A stretch of DNA of 64,000 bases, taken from positions 83,326-147,325 of the forward strand of contig JAFGDD010000002.1 of assembly GCA_016932315.1 (NCBI GenBank), read 5' to 3'. Positions 26,598 through 33,864 of the stretch are shown piece after piece. Numbering within the stretch: the first letter of the stretch is position 1; each line of letters starts with the position of its first letter. A program made the position numbers and the translations under genes. Source of the DNA: Candidatus Woesearchaeota archaeon (GTDB lineage: Archaea; Nanobdellota; Nanobdellia; Woesearchaeales; SM23-78). The notes beneath the pieces are model-generated. The model was not told the DNA's origin. It worked only from the letters and a program-made list of their open reading frames with translations, and ran no database searches.

Positions 26598-27215
26598 TTA
26601 TCCTGCAGTCAGGAAGCCAACAATGCCTGCGTAGATGTAATCAACTGCTAATGCTGCAAGCAATAAGCCAAGGACTTTGGAGATGACTTCTAGGATCTGG
26701 TTGCCTACAAATTTGTGGATGAAAAAAGCACCTTTAAGAATTGCGTAAGAGATTATGATAACCACAATGGTTGCAATTGCTGGTATGATGTAGCCGTAGT
26801 CCTTTGATAATGCAATGGCCGTGGCTAGTGCACCAGGACCTGACAATAATGGCGTACCGATAAGGATAGCAGCAGATTTAATGTTGCCGCTCTTCTGGGT
26901 GTTGCCAATGTCAATGCCCAAGACAATAGTTGCTCCGAGGGCAAAAAGGATTAACCCGCCTGCAATCTTGAAGCCGTTAAAGCTGATGCCTAATATTTTT
27001 AACAAGAATAAACCTGAGAATATGAAGAGTAACAATAAGCCTCCCGCCACGGTGATGGCAGTCCAAATAGCCTTGCTCCTCTGCTTAGGAGTAGAGCTCC
27101 TTGCAAAGCTTACAAAGAAGGCAGCGCTCACAAAAGGATCAACAACAACTAATAAGACAATGATTGACTTCAACAATGCGCTGAACCAGCTGATGTCCAT
27201 GATATTCACACTCAT
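26598..27215 (-). CDS. MarC family integral membrane protein
   Basis: The 205-residue protein matches MarC/UPF0056: six membrane helices with VVDPFVSAAFFVS near the N-terminus, FNGFKIAGGLILFALG (about 78-93) and GTPLLSGPGALATAI (about 118-132). Function in the family is unsettled; the old link to antibiotic resistance is not supported. The TATA-like ACTTAATAAATAACC lies about 30 nt upstream, so translation starts near the 5' end of the mRNA. Confidence 0.9.
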   Translation of the reverse strand: MSVNIMDISWFSALLKSIIVLLVVVDPFVSAAFFVSFARSSTPKQRSKAIWTAITVAGGLLLLFIFSGLFLLKILGISFNGFKIAGGLILFALGATIVLGIDIGNTQKSGNIKSAAILIGTPLLSGPGALATAIALSKDYGYIIPAIATIVVIIISYAILKGAFFIHKFVGNQILEVISKVLGLLLAALAVDYIYAGIVGFLTAG

Positions 27216-27279
27216 TATTTACGGGCTAACCACAGGAGAGGTTATTTATTAAGTTTATGGTTTTGAAAATGTAAAATAC

Positions 27280-27430
27280 GCGAGCAACAAGTCCACCAAT
27301 GCCTTAAGGTGCAAACTTCTGCTAAAAAAATATATTGCGCGTCGCTGGGGGTCGCCCCATCCGGGGAGGCAGCGCCTTCAAAAATCAGAATCAAAAGTTT
27401 GCAAGGCATGTGGACGAAGTTGCGAGCCAG
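27280..27430. repeat. Nested-hairpin intergenic element 8
   Basis: Four stems nest in order: GCAAC/GTTGC (27284/27419), GTCCAC/GTGGAC (27291/27410), ATGCCTT/AAGGCAT (27299/27403) and GCAAACTT/AAGTTTGC (27311/27395). The centre contains, on the minus strand, GCTGCCTCCCCGGATGGGG followed by CGACCCCC, the core shared with elements 11 and 12. It fills most of the 351-bp divergent gap between MarC and the next gene. Confidence 0.8.
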
Positions 27431-27504
27431 ATGCGAATAAGCAAGAGCAGGCACAGAACTTTTTTAAGGCAAAAGCTTATAAATCATTTTGAGTTCCTTT
27501 TGCA

Positions 27505-27535
27505 TTGAGGTGAGTAAATATAGTAATCACCTCAA
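27505..27535 (+). promoter_or_regulatory. 5'-terminal stem-loop of the next mRNA
   Basis: TTGAGGTGA (27505-27513) pairs with TCACCTCAA (27527-27535) across 13 nt. A TATA-like GCTTATAAATCAT (27475-27487) would start transcription right at this stem, leaving a leader of about 60 nt before the ribosome site TGGAGGA. The stem itself contains AGGTGA, so it could mimic or mask a ribosome site. Confidence 0.45.
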
Positions 27536-27566
27536 GATTTCTTGAGGATTAATTGGAGGATTGAAC

Positions 27567-28016
27567 ATGGCAACACTAAAACTACCAGAATATTTATTTT
27601 ACAGAGAGGAGCCAATACAAACAATAAGGCATCGTAGTGAGAAATATCAATTTAAAACTATGCACGTAGGAGCTGTTAATAATAAATTAGATAATTTAAG
27701 AGAAGTTTTAGCATCCTGTTTTGATCCAGTTCCAGGATTCAGAAAAATTAGGTTTCTTAATAGCGGAGAAGTTATTTCTGCATATAAGAGGCAGCCATTC
27801 CAGCCTCTGAACACAGAATATGAACTAAAAGGGAAAGTAAATGGAGTTGAACACATAGTCTCTTTGGAGTTTATTGAAATGTCTGCTACAATAGATGGAT
27901 GTTATATACATCACGCAGCTGTTGGAGTGCATCCTGGAAAACAGGATTATTTGAGCGCTATTATAAAAAAAGAATTCAAAAAATATCAAAGAGAATTCAA
28001 AAAAACTTTGAAGTAA
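27567..28016 (+). CDS. Hypothetical protein
   Basis: This 149-residue soluble protein starts MATLKLPEYLFYREEPIQTI after TGGAGGA, 7 nt before the ATG. It appears alpha/beta (YELKGKVNGVEHIVSLEFIE, SATIDGCYIHHAAVGVHPG) with a basic helical end. The His pair and surrounding residues hint at a binding site, but the family is not recognised. Codon use is more AT-rich than in neighbouring housekeeping genes. Confidence 0.65.
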   Translation: MATLKLPEYLFYREEPIQTIRHRSEKYQFKTMHVGAVNNKLDNLREVLASCFDPVPGFRKIRFLNSGEVISAYKRQPFQPLNTEYELKGKVNGVEHIVSLEFIEMSATIDGCYIHHAAVGVHPGKQDYLSAIIKKEFKKYQREFKKTLK

Positions 28017-28031
28017 TGCCCAAAATTTTTT

Positions 28032-28367
28032 TTATTGCTTATAATCCTTAAGAAATTCCATTGCTTTTGTGTATGGCTCGTTAATCTTGTATACTGCGTT
28101 ATTGGCTGCGCAGAGCTTTTCTATAGGCAATTTTTCTAATTCTACGCCTTGAAAAGTTTTTATTTCAATATTATGGTGCTCTTTGAAATATTTATACCTG
28201 TTAGTCTGCATGTTATTGTAAAGAGCAACCCCAAGAGCCAGCCTGTCAGCTTCACTCATGCGATTGGGATAATTTTCTTTGACCACAGCTTCAAACTTGT
28301 CTTCCAGCACGCTCTTACCAACAGATTTAGTTATCTCATCCAGAGTATTGCCTTCAAATGCTTTCAT
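28032..28367 (-). CDS. Hypothetical protein
   Basis: This 111-residue protein is mostly helical, with NRMSEADRLALGVALYNNMQ and a central FKEHHNIEIKTFQGVEL segment. GGGGGAT is a ribosome site 4 nt before the ATG. It converges with the preceding gene and its neighbours are also unrecognised and AT-rich, so this is a small island of accessory-looking genes. Confidence 0.6.
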   Translation of the reverse strand: MKAFEGNTLDEITKSVGKSVLEDKFEAVVKENYPNRMSEADRLALGVALYNNMQTNRYKYFKEHHNIEIKTFQGVELEKLPIEKLCAANNAVYKINEPYTKAMEFLKDYKQ

Positions 28368-28542
28368 AATATCCCCCGCAGTATTCTTTGAGAATAGAGA
28401 TGGCAGAAGTGTATATATAGTTTGTGAAAAAGGCTTCTGCTAACAAAAAACAAGTGTTTTAAGGATAAAAGCAGAAATATTTCGGATTTTATGTAATTCT
28501 TACGAAAAAAAAGCACATAGTTATTTTAAACACCTATGATTA

Positions 28543-28899
28543 ATGATTACTGAAGTAAAAATGAGTTCAGATGAACAAAATAAAGAAGCAGAGCTTGAAG
28601 ATAAGACTAAAGAGCAAGAAATACATAATGAGATCTGCAGGAGAATTGGTACTAAAAGATCATATCTTCTGGATGATTTAGAAATATATAGGATGACCAA
28701 TACACCAGTGCCAGTTCACATGTTGCTTAGTATTAGCATTTATAGTGATTGGAAAAAAGCATATTCCTTTGAGAGAGCAGTTTACGAACAGGAGAGATAC
28801 TACTATGAAATGGTAAAAAAAGGAAATATTTATAAATTCCAAATCCCGTATATGGTGTATGAAACAAAAAAGGCTATATCTAATAGGCACCAACCATAA
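28543..28899 (+). CDS. Hypothetical protein upstream of TraB-like gene
   Basis: This protein of up to 118 residues begins with an acidic stretch (SSDEQNKEAELEDKTKEQE) and continues as helices (RSYLLDDLEIYRMTN, FERAVYEQERYYYEMVKKG). The box TAGTTATTTTAAACAC upstream suggests a leaderless start at 28543; ATG 28561 is also in frame. Its 3' end overlaps the TraB-like gene by 41 nt in another frame, so the two are translated from one message. Confidence 0.6.
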   Translation: MITEVKMSSDEQNKEAELEDKTKEQEIHNEICRRIGTKRSYLLDDLEIYRMTNTPVPVHMLLSISIYSDWKKAYSFERAVYEQERYYYEMVKKGNIYKFQIPYMVYETKKAISNRHQP

Positions 28900-29680
28900 G
28901 GATATAAATGGCCCCAAAAGATTAGAATCCATTCTCAATAAATTGTCGCCAAATATTGTAGCAGTTGAAATATCGCCTGAAAGAATAGATGCTTCTAAAG
29001 AGACCGAGCAATCCATTCTAAGTGAAGGCATTGATTTAATAGGGGTTACGAGAGAAAAAATATATGAAGCCTTTCCTTTTTTGGATGAAGAGCAAAAAGA
29101 GAAAATGCTTATTCTTAGTTTAAAAGCAATGGTGGAAGGCTATGAAGCATGCGTTTCAGAAGAATACGCGCAGAGCAATCCACAAGCAAGAATGGTTTGC
29201 ATAGACATTGCTTTTAAAATGGGCGATAGGCAGAAATTTATTGAAGGGTTCTATGAACCTCACCTGACCTCAACTCAAAACTTAGTTGACAAAACACAAA
29301 CTGATGAGGAAGCTCAAAACGAGCTAAAAAAATTTCTCAGCCAAGATATTGAAACCCTTCTTGAAATAGCAAGCAAAGGAATTGACGAGCAGTATTCAAA
29401 AGCTCAAGAAGAAGGTGAAGAATATAAAAGACTTAAAGACTCACAAGCATTAGAATTAGAAATACAACACTTATCAGAGGCGCGCAAAGAAGTAAGAAGA
29501 AAAATACATGATAAAGCAAGAGACGAAACCATGGCTGAAAAAATAACACAATTATACTCTGAAAAAGATTGCGAGTGCCTAGTTGCAGTTGTAGGTTTAG
29601 CTCATCTATACCCGCTGAAAGAAAAAATTGAAGAATTAAGCCCCATTTTAATGACTTTAGCAGATTACGATAAGATATGA
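28859..29680 (+). CDS. TraB-like protein
   Basis: The 273-residue protein resembles the TraB/GumN fold. It has the opening LIGTNHKDINGPKRL (the GT-x-H motif), then PNIVAVEISPERID and the late motif CLVAVVGLAHLYPLKEKI. Fold members include peptidases and mating-control proteins, usually with catalytic Glu/His pairs; both GTNH and VVGLAHL are intact here. A charged helical middle (about 130-230) replaces membrane segments seen in some relatives. Function here is unknown. Confidence 0.75.
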   Translation: MKQKRLYLIGTNHKDINGPKRLESILNKLSPNIVAVEISPERIDASKETEQSILSEGIDLIGVTREKIYEAFPFLDEEQKEKMLILSLKAMVEGYEACVSEEYAQSNPQARMVCIDIAFKMGDRQKFIEGFYEPHLTSTQNLVDKTQTDEEAQNELKKFLSQDIETLLEIASKGIDEQYSKAQEEGEEYKRLKDSQALELEIQHLSEARKEVRRKIHDKARDETMAEKITQLYSEKDCECLVAVVGLAHLYPLKEKIEELSPILMTLADYDKI

Positions 29681-29696
29681 TGTGGTTCTTTTCTCT

Positions 29697-30056
29697 CTAA
29701 GCATAAGCCAGTGCCGGACTTGATTCTTCAATCCTAGGAACAGAAAAAACAGGGCTTAACTCATTTTTCAAGCCAATCAAGGTAAGCCTTATTATTACAA
29801 GATTATTCTTAGCCTTAACATCCAATTTGCAGCTTTCCAGATGAGCTAAAACAGATTCCACCTCTTCATGGCTCTTGTTGACAAAATCCCTGATAATCTT
29901 TGAAGCATTCCTTAACTGTAAGCCAACAAGCTCTTTCTTTGAATCGTAGTCAAGAATGATATCACCTAATGCAACGCTTCCGCTGGACTTAGCGCCTGCC
30001 TTGTAAACAAGCAAGTCATCATTATCCGGATCATAGCTGAACTTATCTTTTTGCAT
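29697..30056 (-). CDS. DUF2283 protein, probable antitoxin
   Basis: The first 55 residues match DUF2283 (FSYDPDNDDLLVYKAG, DIILDYDSKKELVGLQLRNA), a small family usually paired with DUF4258 proteins. A C-terminal extension of about 60 residues (VKAKNNLVIIRLTLIG) is additional. ATG 30056 lies 13 nt inside the upstream DUF4258 gene, so translation is coupled. In such pairs the roles are inferred by analogy with toxin-antitoxin operons. Confidence 0.7.
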   Translation of the reverse strand: MQKDKFSYDPDNDDLLVYKAGAKSSGSVALGDIILDYDSKKELVGLQLRNASKIIRDFVNKSHEEVESVLAHLESCKLDVKAKNNLVIIRLTLIGLKNELSPVFSVPRIEESSPALAYA

Positions 30057-30375
30057 ACTTCTCCACCTTTCTTTGCCAGCGCCTATTAATTTTGATAACA
30101 GTGCAAACCAGGCATTTCTGGTTGATAACCAAAACATAGCAATGGCATTGCGTGTTGCTATAGGCAAAATAACAAGCAAACTTTTCCTCACTCTGTGACT
30201 TTGCCTCTTCCTTGCCAGCAAACACTAACCTTTCAGGGTTTATAATGTTTTCCATGACTTCGCTCAGAGCAATACCTCGGAAAACAGCCTGCTCCTGCGC
30301 ATGATTCGTAATGATAATATCTTCCTTGCTGAATTTTTTAAGCTTTAACTTCAAATAGTCCTTGTAATTCATCAC
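30043..30375 (-). CDS. DUF4258 protein, probable toxin
   Basis: The 110-residue protein matches DUF4258: ITNHAQEQAVFRGIALSEV near the N-terminus, then a beta-rich half with EEKFACYFAYSNTQCHCYVL. The family resembles RelE/BrnT-like RNases in layout. It starts MMNYKDY and overlaps the DUF2283 gene. It carries four Cys, which is unusual for the fold. The pair lies next to tRNA-Arg. Confidence 0.7.
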   Translation of the reverse strand: MMNYKDYLKLKLKKFSKEDIIITNHAQEQAVFRGIALSEVMENIINPERLVFAGKEEAKSQSEEKFACYFAYSNTQCHCYVLVINQKCLVCTVIKINRRWQRKVEKYAKR

Positions 30376-30451
30376 CCGAACAAGCTCTGAACTGGTTTAA
30401 ATAATGCTATCAGGAAAAAGCGAAGAAAATTGGAAGAAAACGGAAAAAAGA

Positions 30452-30552
30452 CGCTCCCGCGGGGATTCGAACCCCGGTCTAAAGCTGTTTGCACACGGAG
30501 AAATTCCGTGATTCCGCAAGCTCTCATTCTATCCAAACTATACTACGGGAGC
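30452..30552 (-). tRNA. tRNA-Arg(GCG) with 27-nt intron
   Basis: Acceptor GCTCCCG pairs with CGGGAGC, and T stem CGGGG with CCCCG around TTCGAAT. The anticodon stem AGAGC pairs with GCTTT and the loop reads TTGCGGA once the intron is removed, so the anticodon is GCG. The BHB is canonical: central helix TTGC/GCAA with 3-nt bulges GGA and ACA. The intron also has a CACGGA/TCCGTG hairpin. The D stem has a mismatch. The tRNA 5' end overlaps the last 15 nt of the upstream methyltransferase gene. Confidence 0.85.
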
Positions 30553-31194
30553 AATGGTTGCTATCGTGCTCGGACTTCTTCTTCCCACGCAAGGCCCATC
30601 TTTGATTTCAAAGCCTGCTGCTTTCAGGTTTCTGCGAACATTTCCTGCGCACGAGTATGTTGTGAGTATGCCGTCTTCTTTTATATGTTTTCTTAATTCC
30701 TTGAAAAAGCTTTCTGTCCAGAGTTCAGGATTCTTTTTCGGGCTGAACGGGTCGAGAAATATTATGTCAAATTTTCCTTTTATTTTTTTTATTGTTTTCA
30801 AAGCATCGCCTATAATCAGCTCAATGATTATCCCGTTACGCTCATACTTATAGTTCTGCTCAACCATTTCTTTTATTACAGGATAGCTTATGATTGCAGG
30901 CTCAACATTTTTTATCTGCTCAAGTATTTTCTTATCTTTCTCCAAGCCAATGATTTCTATGTTGCAGCTTATGTTCTGCTTTAGAATCTCGTCAATTGCA
31001 GCGGCAGAATTGTAGCCAAGGCCAAAGCAGACGTCAAGGATTCTTACTTCATTCTTGTTCTTCACTGCTTCCAGCGCGGGCTCTGCGAACTTCCTGAAAG
31101 CCTCTTCTACTGCGCCGGTTACTGAGTGGTAAGTCTCAGAATATTCATCGTTGTAGAAGGTGGTGCTGCCGTCTTTTGTAGTTACCTCTTTCAT
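30538..31194 (-). CDS. MnmC-like SAM-dependent methyltransferase
   Basis: This resembles the methyltransferase half of MnmC, which acts on 5-aminomethyl groups of wobble uridine in tRNA. The SAM motif is ILDVCFGLGYNSAAAI (about 51-66), the acidic loop is IIGLEKDK, and the family hallmark FLDPFSPKKNPELWT (about 144-158) is present, as is GRRSPSTIA near the end. The oxidase domain is absent, as in archaeal homologues. ATG 31194 fits a TATA box near 31223 as leaderless; ATG 31212 is also in frame. The last codons and stop (GTA GTA TAG) lie inside tRNA-Arg. Confidence 0.85.
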   Translation of the reverse strand: MKEVTTKDGSTTFYNDEYSETYHSVTGAVEEAFRKFAEPALEAVKNKNEVRILDVCFGLGYNSAAAIDEILKQNISCNIEIIGLEKDKKILEQIKNVEPAIISYPVIKEMVEQNYKYERNGIIIELIIGDALKTIKKIKGKFDIIFLDPFSPKKNPELWTESFFKELRKHIKEDGILTTYSCAGNVRRNLKAAGFEIKDGPCVGRRSPSTIATIAPVV

Positions 31195-31245
31195 TGCTGT
31201 TCGTGAGTGCATCCCATCTTATAAAATAAACGATTTTACTAAAAA

Positions 31246-31388
31246 GTCCCAAAAATCCATCGAAAGCGCCCTACCCAAACCTAAAGGTCTGAGCTTGAAC
31301 GGGCGCTTTCAAATATGGACGAATTTTTGGGACATCAAAACCAGAAGCCATTCATCCTTGCATTAAAATACGAGGCCTTCTGGTTTTG
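31246..31388. repeat. Nested-hairpin intergenic element 10 (two units)
   Basis: Unit one has an 11-bp stem GTCCCAAAAAT/ATTTTTGGGAC (31246/31323) enclosing a perfect 10-bp stem GAAAGCGCCC/GGGCGCTTTC (31262/31301). Unit two is a 12-bp stem CAAAACCAGAAG/CTTCTGGTTTTG (31336/31377). It lies in the divergent gap between the MnmC-like gene and the secreted metallopeptidase-like gene. Confidence 0.8.
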
Positions 31389-31429
31389 TTTGTAATTAAG
31401 TTTTTATATGCCTCTGCTCTCCCAAATCT

Positions 31430-32443
31430 ATGCGCAAGCTAATAAAAGGATTGGCAGGACTTTTAGCAGGAACAGCTATATTCTTAACAAGCAACCAAGC
31501 ATTAAGCGCAGCCAATCCCAACAAGAATGCTGCCATAAACAGCCCCAAGATGACTGCAGAATACGCCCAGAAATACACTATAAAAGATTCTGACATTGAA
31601 AGAGAAATAAGGAAATGGGATGATGGAATGCTTGGGTTCATCCAGAATACTGCTTTCGTCAAGACCAACCTATTGCAAATGCTGGCAGCTTACCAGCGCT
31701 CCAGCCAGACTGTTTTCGTCCAGCTCTTCCATAACGGTCACAAAGATTTAGAACAACAGATAATAGGCGGGATAGACCACGAGCTCTCACACGCACTGTT
31801 TGATTCTCCAAATGGGATTCTGTCATCAAGCCACTACCGCGGGCCAAGGCAGAGCGAAATCAAGGCGTACGTACTAAAGCTTTACAAATCGCCAAAATAC
31901 AGAGCACTAATAAGCCGGATATGGGACAGCTGCATGACTCAGACGCCTGAAGAAAAAGAATTCCTGGCATTCATCGGCGGCTATACCAACCTGTTAGGCT
32001 ATGACGATGAAGAGTTCAAGCGTTACGAAGACGCATTCAACCAATTCAGCAATTGCGACGCACAATGGTTCAGGCAAAGAAGTGTAGGAGAAATCATAGC
32101 CAGGGACATTGACAGCCTGATGAGCACATACCTAGGGCCAACCACCACCAACATGTGGCGGTTAGACTGGGAAAGGATTGCATTCTACACCAGGTTCAAA
32201 CTAAATGGCAAGCAGGTTTTTGGCAAAGCAATTGAAAAATACGACCTTGCAAGGCAGCTAGAGAAGAAAGGAATGCCGTGGCAGAACATACAAGAAAAGC
32301 TTCAATATGCTACTAGCTACACAGAAGATGGTTGCGGTTATTCCTGGCCAGAGAATGATTTCAGGTTCAAGCAGCCATTAAAGACAGAGATAAACCTTGA
32401 AGTGCTTTTGGCACCAATGATGTTGATGAAGAGATTAAACTAA
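31430..32443 (+). CDS. Secreted zinc-metallopeptidase-like protein
   Basis: A signal peptide (MRKLIKGLAGLLAGTAIFLT, cleavage near ALSA) is followed by a 310-residue soluble domain. The motif GGIDHELSHALF (about 111-122) is HExxH, the zinc-binding and catalytic signature of gluzincin/metzincin-type peptidases. A third ligand is not obvious; candidates are Glu or His residues 60-90 positions later. Three Cys occur (SCMTQ, SNCDAQ, DGCGY). The family is not recognised, so peptidase activity is inference from the motif. It is probably exported to the cell surface. Confidence 0.65.
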   Translation: MRKLIKGLAGLLAGTAIFLTSNQALSAANPNKNAAINSPKMTAEYAQKYTIKDSDIEREIRKWDDGMLGFIQNTAFVKTNLLQMLAAYQRSSQTVFVQLFHNGHKDLEQQIIGGIDHELSHALFDSPNGILSSSHYRGPRQSEIKAYVLKLYKSPKYRALISRIWDSCMTQTPEEKEFLAFIGGYTNLLGYDDEEFKRYEDAFNQFSNCDAQWFRQRSVGEIIARDIDSLMSTYLGPTTTNMWRLDWERIAFYTRFKLNGKQVFGKAIEKYDLARQLEKKGMPWQNIQEKLQYATSYTEDGCGYSWPENDFRFKQPLKTEINLEVLLAPMMLMKRLN

Positions 32444-32904
32444 AAGAATAATCCCAGCAATCCAAGAATTATTCCGTTGATGAGAAAACCTGCATAGGAG
32501 TAGAGAGCTCTTAAAACAACATTTTTTTTCTTTTCCTTCAATTGCCTGTAAAGGTAAATGCTTCCCAATGGCAAGCCGTAGAGGAATATCAGCGGAGCAA
32601 TCATTGCAAAGCCATTGTACTTCCATGATAAGAAGAAAATAATAGGCAATGAATAATAAAAAAGGGTTTCCCTGTACTTGCTAAGGCTGAAGAATATGAG
32701 TATAATAGCTATAAGCAGCACAAAAAGTATTGACCAGTTCTTGACAAAGAAAATAATGATTATAGCCACAAATATGACATGCCTTAAGATGTCAAGGAAT
32801 ATCATCCCTGGCTTCAGCTCTTCCTTTGCAAGCCAGCCAATGAGCAAGCCTACAAATAACCCTAGGAAAGCTATTAGCAGCAGGATTAGGTAAGTGATTA
32901 GCAT
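32440..32904 (-). CDS. Multi-pass membrane protein
   Basis: This 154-residue protein has about five membrane helices (residues 1-24, 35-55, 60-72, 76-90, 133-154) and a basic loop (YRQLKEKKKNVVLRALYSYAG). The TATA box AAAATTTATAAACTC lies just upstream of the start, with element 11 beyond it. It overlaps the stop of the convergent gene by 4 nt. Family not recognised. Confidence 0.65.
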   Translation of the reverse strand: MLITYLILLLIAFLGLFVGLLIGWLAKEELKPGMIFLDILRHVIFVAIIIIFFVKNWSILFVLLIAIILIFFSLSKYRETLFYYSLPIIFFLSWKYNGFAMIAPLIFLYGLPLGSIYLYRQLKEKKKNVVLRALYSYAGFLINGIILGLLGLFF

Positions 32905-32958
32905 GATAAAAAAACTAATGTTAAGAGTTTATAAATTTTCTTAATATTTACTGAGCTC

Positions 32959-33146
32959 GCATTAGCGTCCTATTGCCCTTCGAAATTTTATATTATTTTA
33001 TTAGCAGATGCTGCTTCCCCGTATGGGGCAACCCCCGGCGACGCATTAGATTATCTTCTTCTAAGAAATTTCGACCTTAAGGGCATCAAGACTTGGTCTT
33101 GAGGCACCAAAAGCAAAGCTTTTGTTTGCAATAACGGACTTAATGC
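32959..33146. repeat. Nested-hairpin intergenic element 11
   Basis: The outer arms GCATTA (32959) and TAATGC (33141) enclose GTCC/GGAC, then GCCCTT/AAGGGC and GAAATTT/AAATTTC stems. The centre (33006-33053) matches 37002-37049 of element 12 with one difference, and includes CCCCGTATGGGG followed by CAACCCCC. A CAAAAGC/GCTTTTG hairpin lies near 33108. It separates two minus-strand genes. Confidence 0.85.
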
Positions 33147-33169
33147 TCGCATTGTTGATATTCTAGAAC

Positions 33170-33628
33170 TTAATCGCATGGTATGTTGGTGCCGCACTTG
33201 TAGCCGCCAACGCAGAGGTCAGGGCTGCCTATGCCTGTGAGGTTCATCCTGGAGATGTTAGTGCTCTGATTATTCCTTATAAGCACGATGAAGCCGTCAG
33301 AGTCCTCGTAGAACATACAAAAATCTCCTTTGATTCCGAGCTTCTCCTTTAGCGAGTCATAATCCTCTGTGGCGTTGCTGATGAACATCTGAAACTTAGT
33401 ATCATTAACCTGGTTGTTCTGCAAGAACCCAATATCCTGGTTCTTCTCAAGTTCAATCTTAAGGTTGCTTGACTCTATCTCCAAGTCCTTGAGCTGAGGC
33501 TTCTGCCTGGAAGTCATGGTGACGTAGAATATGAGGATTATTGAGACAAATATTACGACTGCAAGCAAAACATCAATGCTCCACACCTGTCCGCGTCTCA
33601 TTTCTTCCTCTGCCTCCTTAGAACTCAT
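33170..33628 (-). CDS. Pilin-like protein with class III signal peptide
   Basis: The N-terminus contains MRRGQVWSIDVLLAVVIF, the R-R-G-Q pattern followed by a hydrophobic helix expected of archaeal type IV pilin-like proteins processed by PibD/FlaK. The rest (about 110 residues) is extracellular with a C-terminal Cys pair (GGYKCGTNIPCD) and N-x-S/T sites. The real start may be ATG 33601 (MRRGQV), which has AAGGAGG upstream; ATG 33628 adds nine acidic residues. No pilus ATPase or membrane platform gene is in the window. Confidence 0.7.
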   Translation of the reverse strand: MSSKEAEEEMRRGQVWSIDVLLAVVIFVSIILIFYVTMTSRQKPQLKDLEIESSNLKIELEKNQDIGFLQNNQVNDTKFQMFISNATEDYDSLKEKLGIKGDFCMFYEDSDGFIVLIRNNQSTNISRMNLTGIGSPDLCVGGYKCGTNIPCD

Positions 33629-33771
33629 TATTACTTAAGCTTTTCCTCTTTTTTTTTAAACCTTATAAGATACATTTCTTCTATCTTTTAATATTTTTTG
33701 ATTTATCACAGGTGTTTTAATACTTTTTTATTAGAGCGTGCAGAAAACTTATTTCAGACGACACCCACCGA

Positions 33772-33786
33772 AAGTTTTATAAAGCT
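33772..33786 (+). promoter_or_regulatory. TATA box of tfb
   Basis: AGTTTTATAAAGCTT lies in an inverted repeat (GAAAG...CTTTC) and would start transcription near 33805. That leaves a leader of about 60 nt ending in GGGGGG-AG before the ATG, unlike the leaderless genes nearby. Confidence 0.45.
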
Positions 33787-33864
33787 TTCTTTTTTCCAAT
33801 TTTTAAAGTTATCGTAAGGCTGTATTTTAATTATTCAGCTTACCATTGCAACGGGGGGAGCATT

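Noticed and set aside
30657..30696. Extension of a plus-strand frame over tRNA-Arg and the MnmC-like gene
   Set aside because: It is antisense to both well-supported features and has no ribosome site.
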